Shown: positions 4,402 to 5,790 of the stretch, one piece after another
How the letters are laid out: each line of letters starts with the position of its first letter
How positions within the stretch are numbered: the stretch's first letter is position 1
Source of the DNA: Gammaproteobacteria bacterium
GTDB lineage: Bacteria > Pseudomonadota > Gammaproteobacteria > GRL18
DNA: 5,790 nucleotides
Direction: 5' to 3'
Assembly (NCBI GenBank): GCA_030632625.1
Contig: DAOVUK010000238.1
Span: forward strand, 1-5,790
Program-made: the position numbers and the translations under genes
Notes under the pieces: generated by a model
Seen by the model: only the letters and a program-made list of their open reading frames with translations
Database searches by the model: none
Told to the model about the DNA's origin: nothing

Positions 4402-5790
4402 ATGAAACTATCTGTTTTTACTGTACTGATTTCTATGCTGATTTCTGCTGTTTCATGGGCAGATTTTGATTCAGCCATGGTGAGTTATGAAGGTAAAGAT
4501 TATGCTGCAGCTTCAAGTGAATTTAAAAAACTGGCAGCAGCGAGTGATGCTGATGCTCAATATATGCTGGGCTATCTGTATGCGACCGGCAAGGGCGTTT
4601 TGAAAGATTATACTGAAGCACACAAATGGTTTAATCTTGCTGCCAGTTATGGCAATAATGATGCAGTAAAAGCTCGAGCTGGAGTGGAACGGCATATGAC
4701 CAGAGAACAAATTGCTGCAGCGCAGAAACAGGCCAGAGACTGGACTCCCGGATTACATAAGGCACCCGTCTTAAGCAGTGATGAATTAGCACCAGCAGTG
4801 TCAGAAGTCGCTACTGAAAGAGAGCTGTATGACAAAAAAAGTATCAGACGGGTACAGCACCAGCTGGCACAGCTGGGATATCGTCCCGGGCCTGCCGATG
4901 GTGCTATGGGAAAAAACACTCGTCAGGCTATTCGCCAGTATCAGCGTGACAATTACTTGCCGGTGAACTCTAAAGTGACACAATCACTGCTTGATTCTTT
5001 ATTTCCCGGTGGTGTTCAGGAAGAATCAGTGCCAGTTATAAGTAAACAGGAAGGGGAGTTATTGTTTTCAGAAATATGGGAACAGACAGGTGAACAATCA
5101 GATGCGGCAGCAAATAATGAGCAATTGCGAGAAGGACTGACGGCTTTATTAGCAAAAGGCCGGCAGCAGCGTGCGGCTCAGTCATGGTTTTTAAATGACT
5201 TGTCTGGACTGCTTAAACAAAAACAGACAGATTGGTCAGTGGCCTTGCTGAATGATGATTTCCAGGATGGTAACTTCACCCATTCACCCAAATGGTCAGT
5301 TCTGTCAGGACATTTTAAGGTTAAAAATCAGGGCTTGTTTAGTCAGGTGACAATTCAGACATCGCAGGAAAGTGAACGCCCTGCGGAAAATCAGGATTTT
5401 ACCACTGCAATTCTGGGAGCAATCCTTGATCGTGCTACAAGAAATGAGAATAGCAATAAGCCTGTCAATAATACCGCCGAGACCGGCAAAATTGTGACTA
5501 AACAGGTCATACCAGCCAGTTTTGCTCTTAAGGCTAAATTGACGATTCAATCTGAAACAGGACGTGTTGAGTTTGGTCCTTATGCAGGCAATACACAGCA
5601 GCAGGGGTATCAGTTGTCGATTTTTCCGCAACAACAGCTAATTGAATTGCTGCGCATCAATTCCCGGGGCAGTTCGGTTATTGAGTCAAAACAAAAGACG
5701 GTATCTTTAAATCAGGCGCATGTGTTTGAATGGCTAAGAGATGATTCAGGTATGATGACGCTGGCGATGGATGGCGAGCAATTATTCCAG
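4402..5790 (+). CDS. Exported Sel1-repeat and peptidoglycan-binding protein with probable jelly-roll domain, 3' end outside window
   Basis: The frame is open from the ATG to the last base, 463 residues without a stop. I chose the second of two adjacent ATG codons (4399, 4402) because AAAGAGAG (4389-4396) is better spaced from it. Residues 1-20 are a signal peptide ending SWA before DFDSA. A Sel1-like repeat covers about 52-86 (AQYMLGYLYATGKGV, then EAHKWFNLAASYGN). A peptidoglycan-binding domain of the PG_binding_1 type spans about 147-200 (VQHQLAQLGYRPGPADGAMG, then TRQAIRQYQRDNYLP). A linker with helical character (215-275) leads to DDFQDGNFTHSPKWSVLSGHF from 285, a pattern typical of the first strands of LamG/concanavalin-like jelly-roll domains; this last assignment is the least certain. 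The protein probably anchors to murein in the periplasm and may bind glycan. No catalytic residues can be named. Confidence 0.87.
   Translation, partial: MKLSVFTVLISMLISAVSWADFDSAMVSYEGKDYAAASSEFKKLAAASDADAQYMLGYLYATGKGVLKDYTEAHKWFNLAASYGNNDAVKARAGVERHMTREQIAAAQKQARDWTPGLHKAPVLSSDELAPAVSEVATERELYDKKSIRRVQHQLAQLGYRPGPADGAMGKNTRQAIRQYQRDNYLPVNSKVTQSLLDSLFPGGVQEESVPVISKQEGELLFSEIWEQTGEQSDAAANNEQLREGLTALLAKGRQQRAAQSWFLNDLSGLLKQKQTDWSVALLNDDFQDGNFTHSPKWSVLSGHFKVKNQGLFSQVTIQTSQESERPAENQDFTTAILGAILDRATRNENSNKPVNNTAETGKIVTKQVIPASFALKAKLTIQSETGRVEFGPYAGNTQQQGYQLSIFPQQQLIELLRINSRGSSVIESKQKTVSLNQAHVFEWLRDDSGMMTLAMDGEQLFQ

Noticed and set aside
5305..5634. 109-residue open frame on the minus strand
   Set aside because: It lies wholly inside the long + strand exported-protein gene and shows no recognisable domain or start signal.

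Overview
The window looks like chromosomal DNA from a gammaproteobacterium of moderate to low G+C, perhaps aquatic or marine. The basis is the protein style of the GDP-mannose enzymes, the Sec-type signal peptides, the Shine-Dalgarno sites and sigma70-like promoters; no marker gene fixes the taxon. All four convincing genes lie on the + strand, and both window edges cut through a gene.

Positions 1-2787 hold a two-gene GDP-mannose module. A bifunctional mannose-6-phosphate isomerase / mannose-1-phosphate guanylyltransferase (manC type, 5' end outside the window) overlaps by one base (TAATG) with a phosphomannomutase (manB type). Together they convert fructose-6-phosphate through Man-6-P and Man-1-P to GDP-mannose, the precursor for mannose-containing exopolysaccharide, capsule or LPS. 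The manC gene carries two patches of 15-bp (five-codon) tandem repeat, one inside the nucleotidyltransferase domain and one at the C-terminus.

Positions 2788-3546 (about 760 bp) have no credible protein gene but a good deal of structure. A near-consensus promoter (2994-3021) points into three tandem 44-45 bp units, each able to fold into a hairpin. These are followed by an AU-rich perfect hairpin with a T-rich tail. A second promoter-like sequence (3221-3249) is followed by a strong Rho-independent terminator (3371-3408) with no gene between them. The heptamer GATTAGG and its complement recur across the region. One or two unannotated small RNAs are the most interesting candidates in the window. 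An extended -10 promoter (3480-3488) with a paired CTGGTTCA direct repeat upstream then leads into the next genes.

Positions 3547-5790 hold two genes for exported proteins, separated by 51 bp that contain a strong hairpin. The first is a 267-residue, extremely charged, Arg/Lys/Glu/Tyr-rich repeat protein of unknown function. The second is open at the right edge and is at least 463 residues long. It has a signal peptide, a Sel1-like repeat, a peptidoglycan-binding domain and the start of a probable jelly-roll (LamG/concanavalin-like) domain. They probably act in the periplasm or cell envelope, but any functional link to the GDP-mannose genes rests only on proximity.
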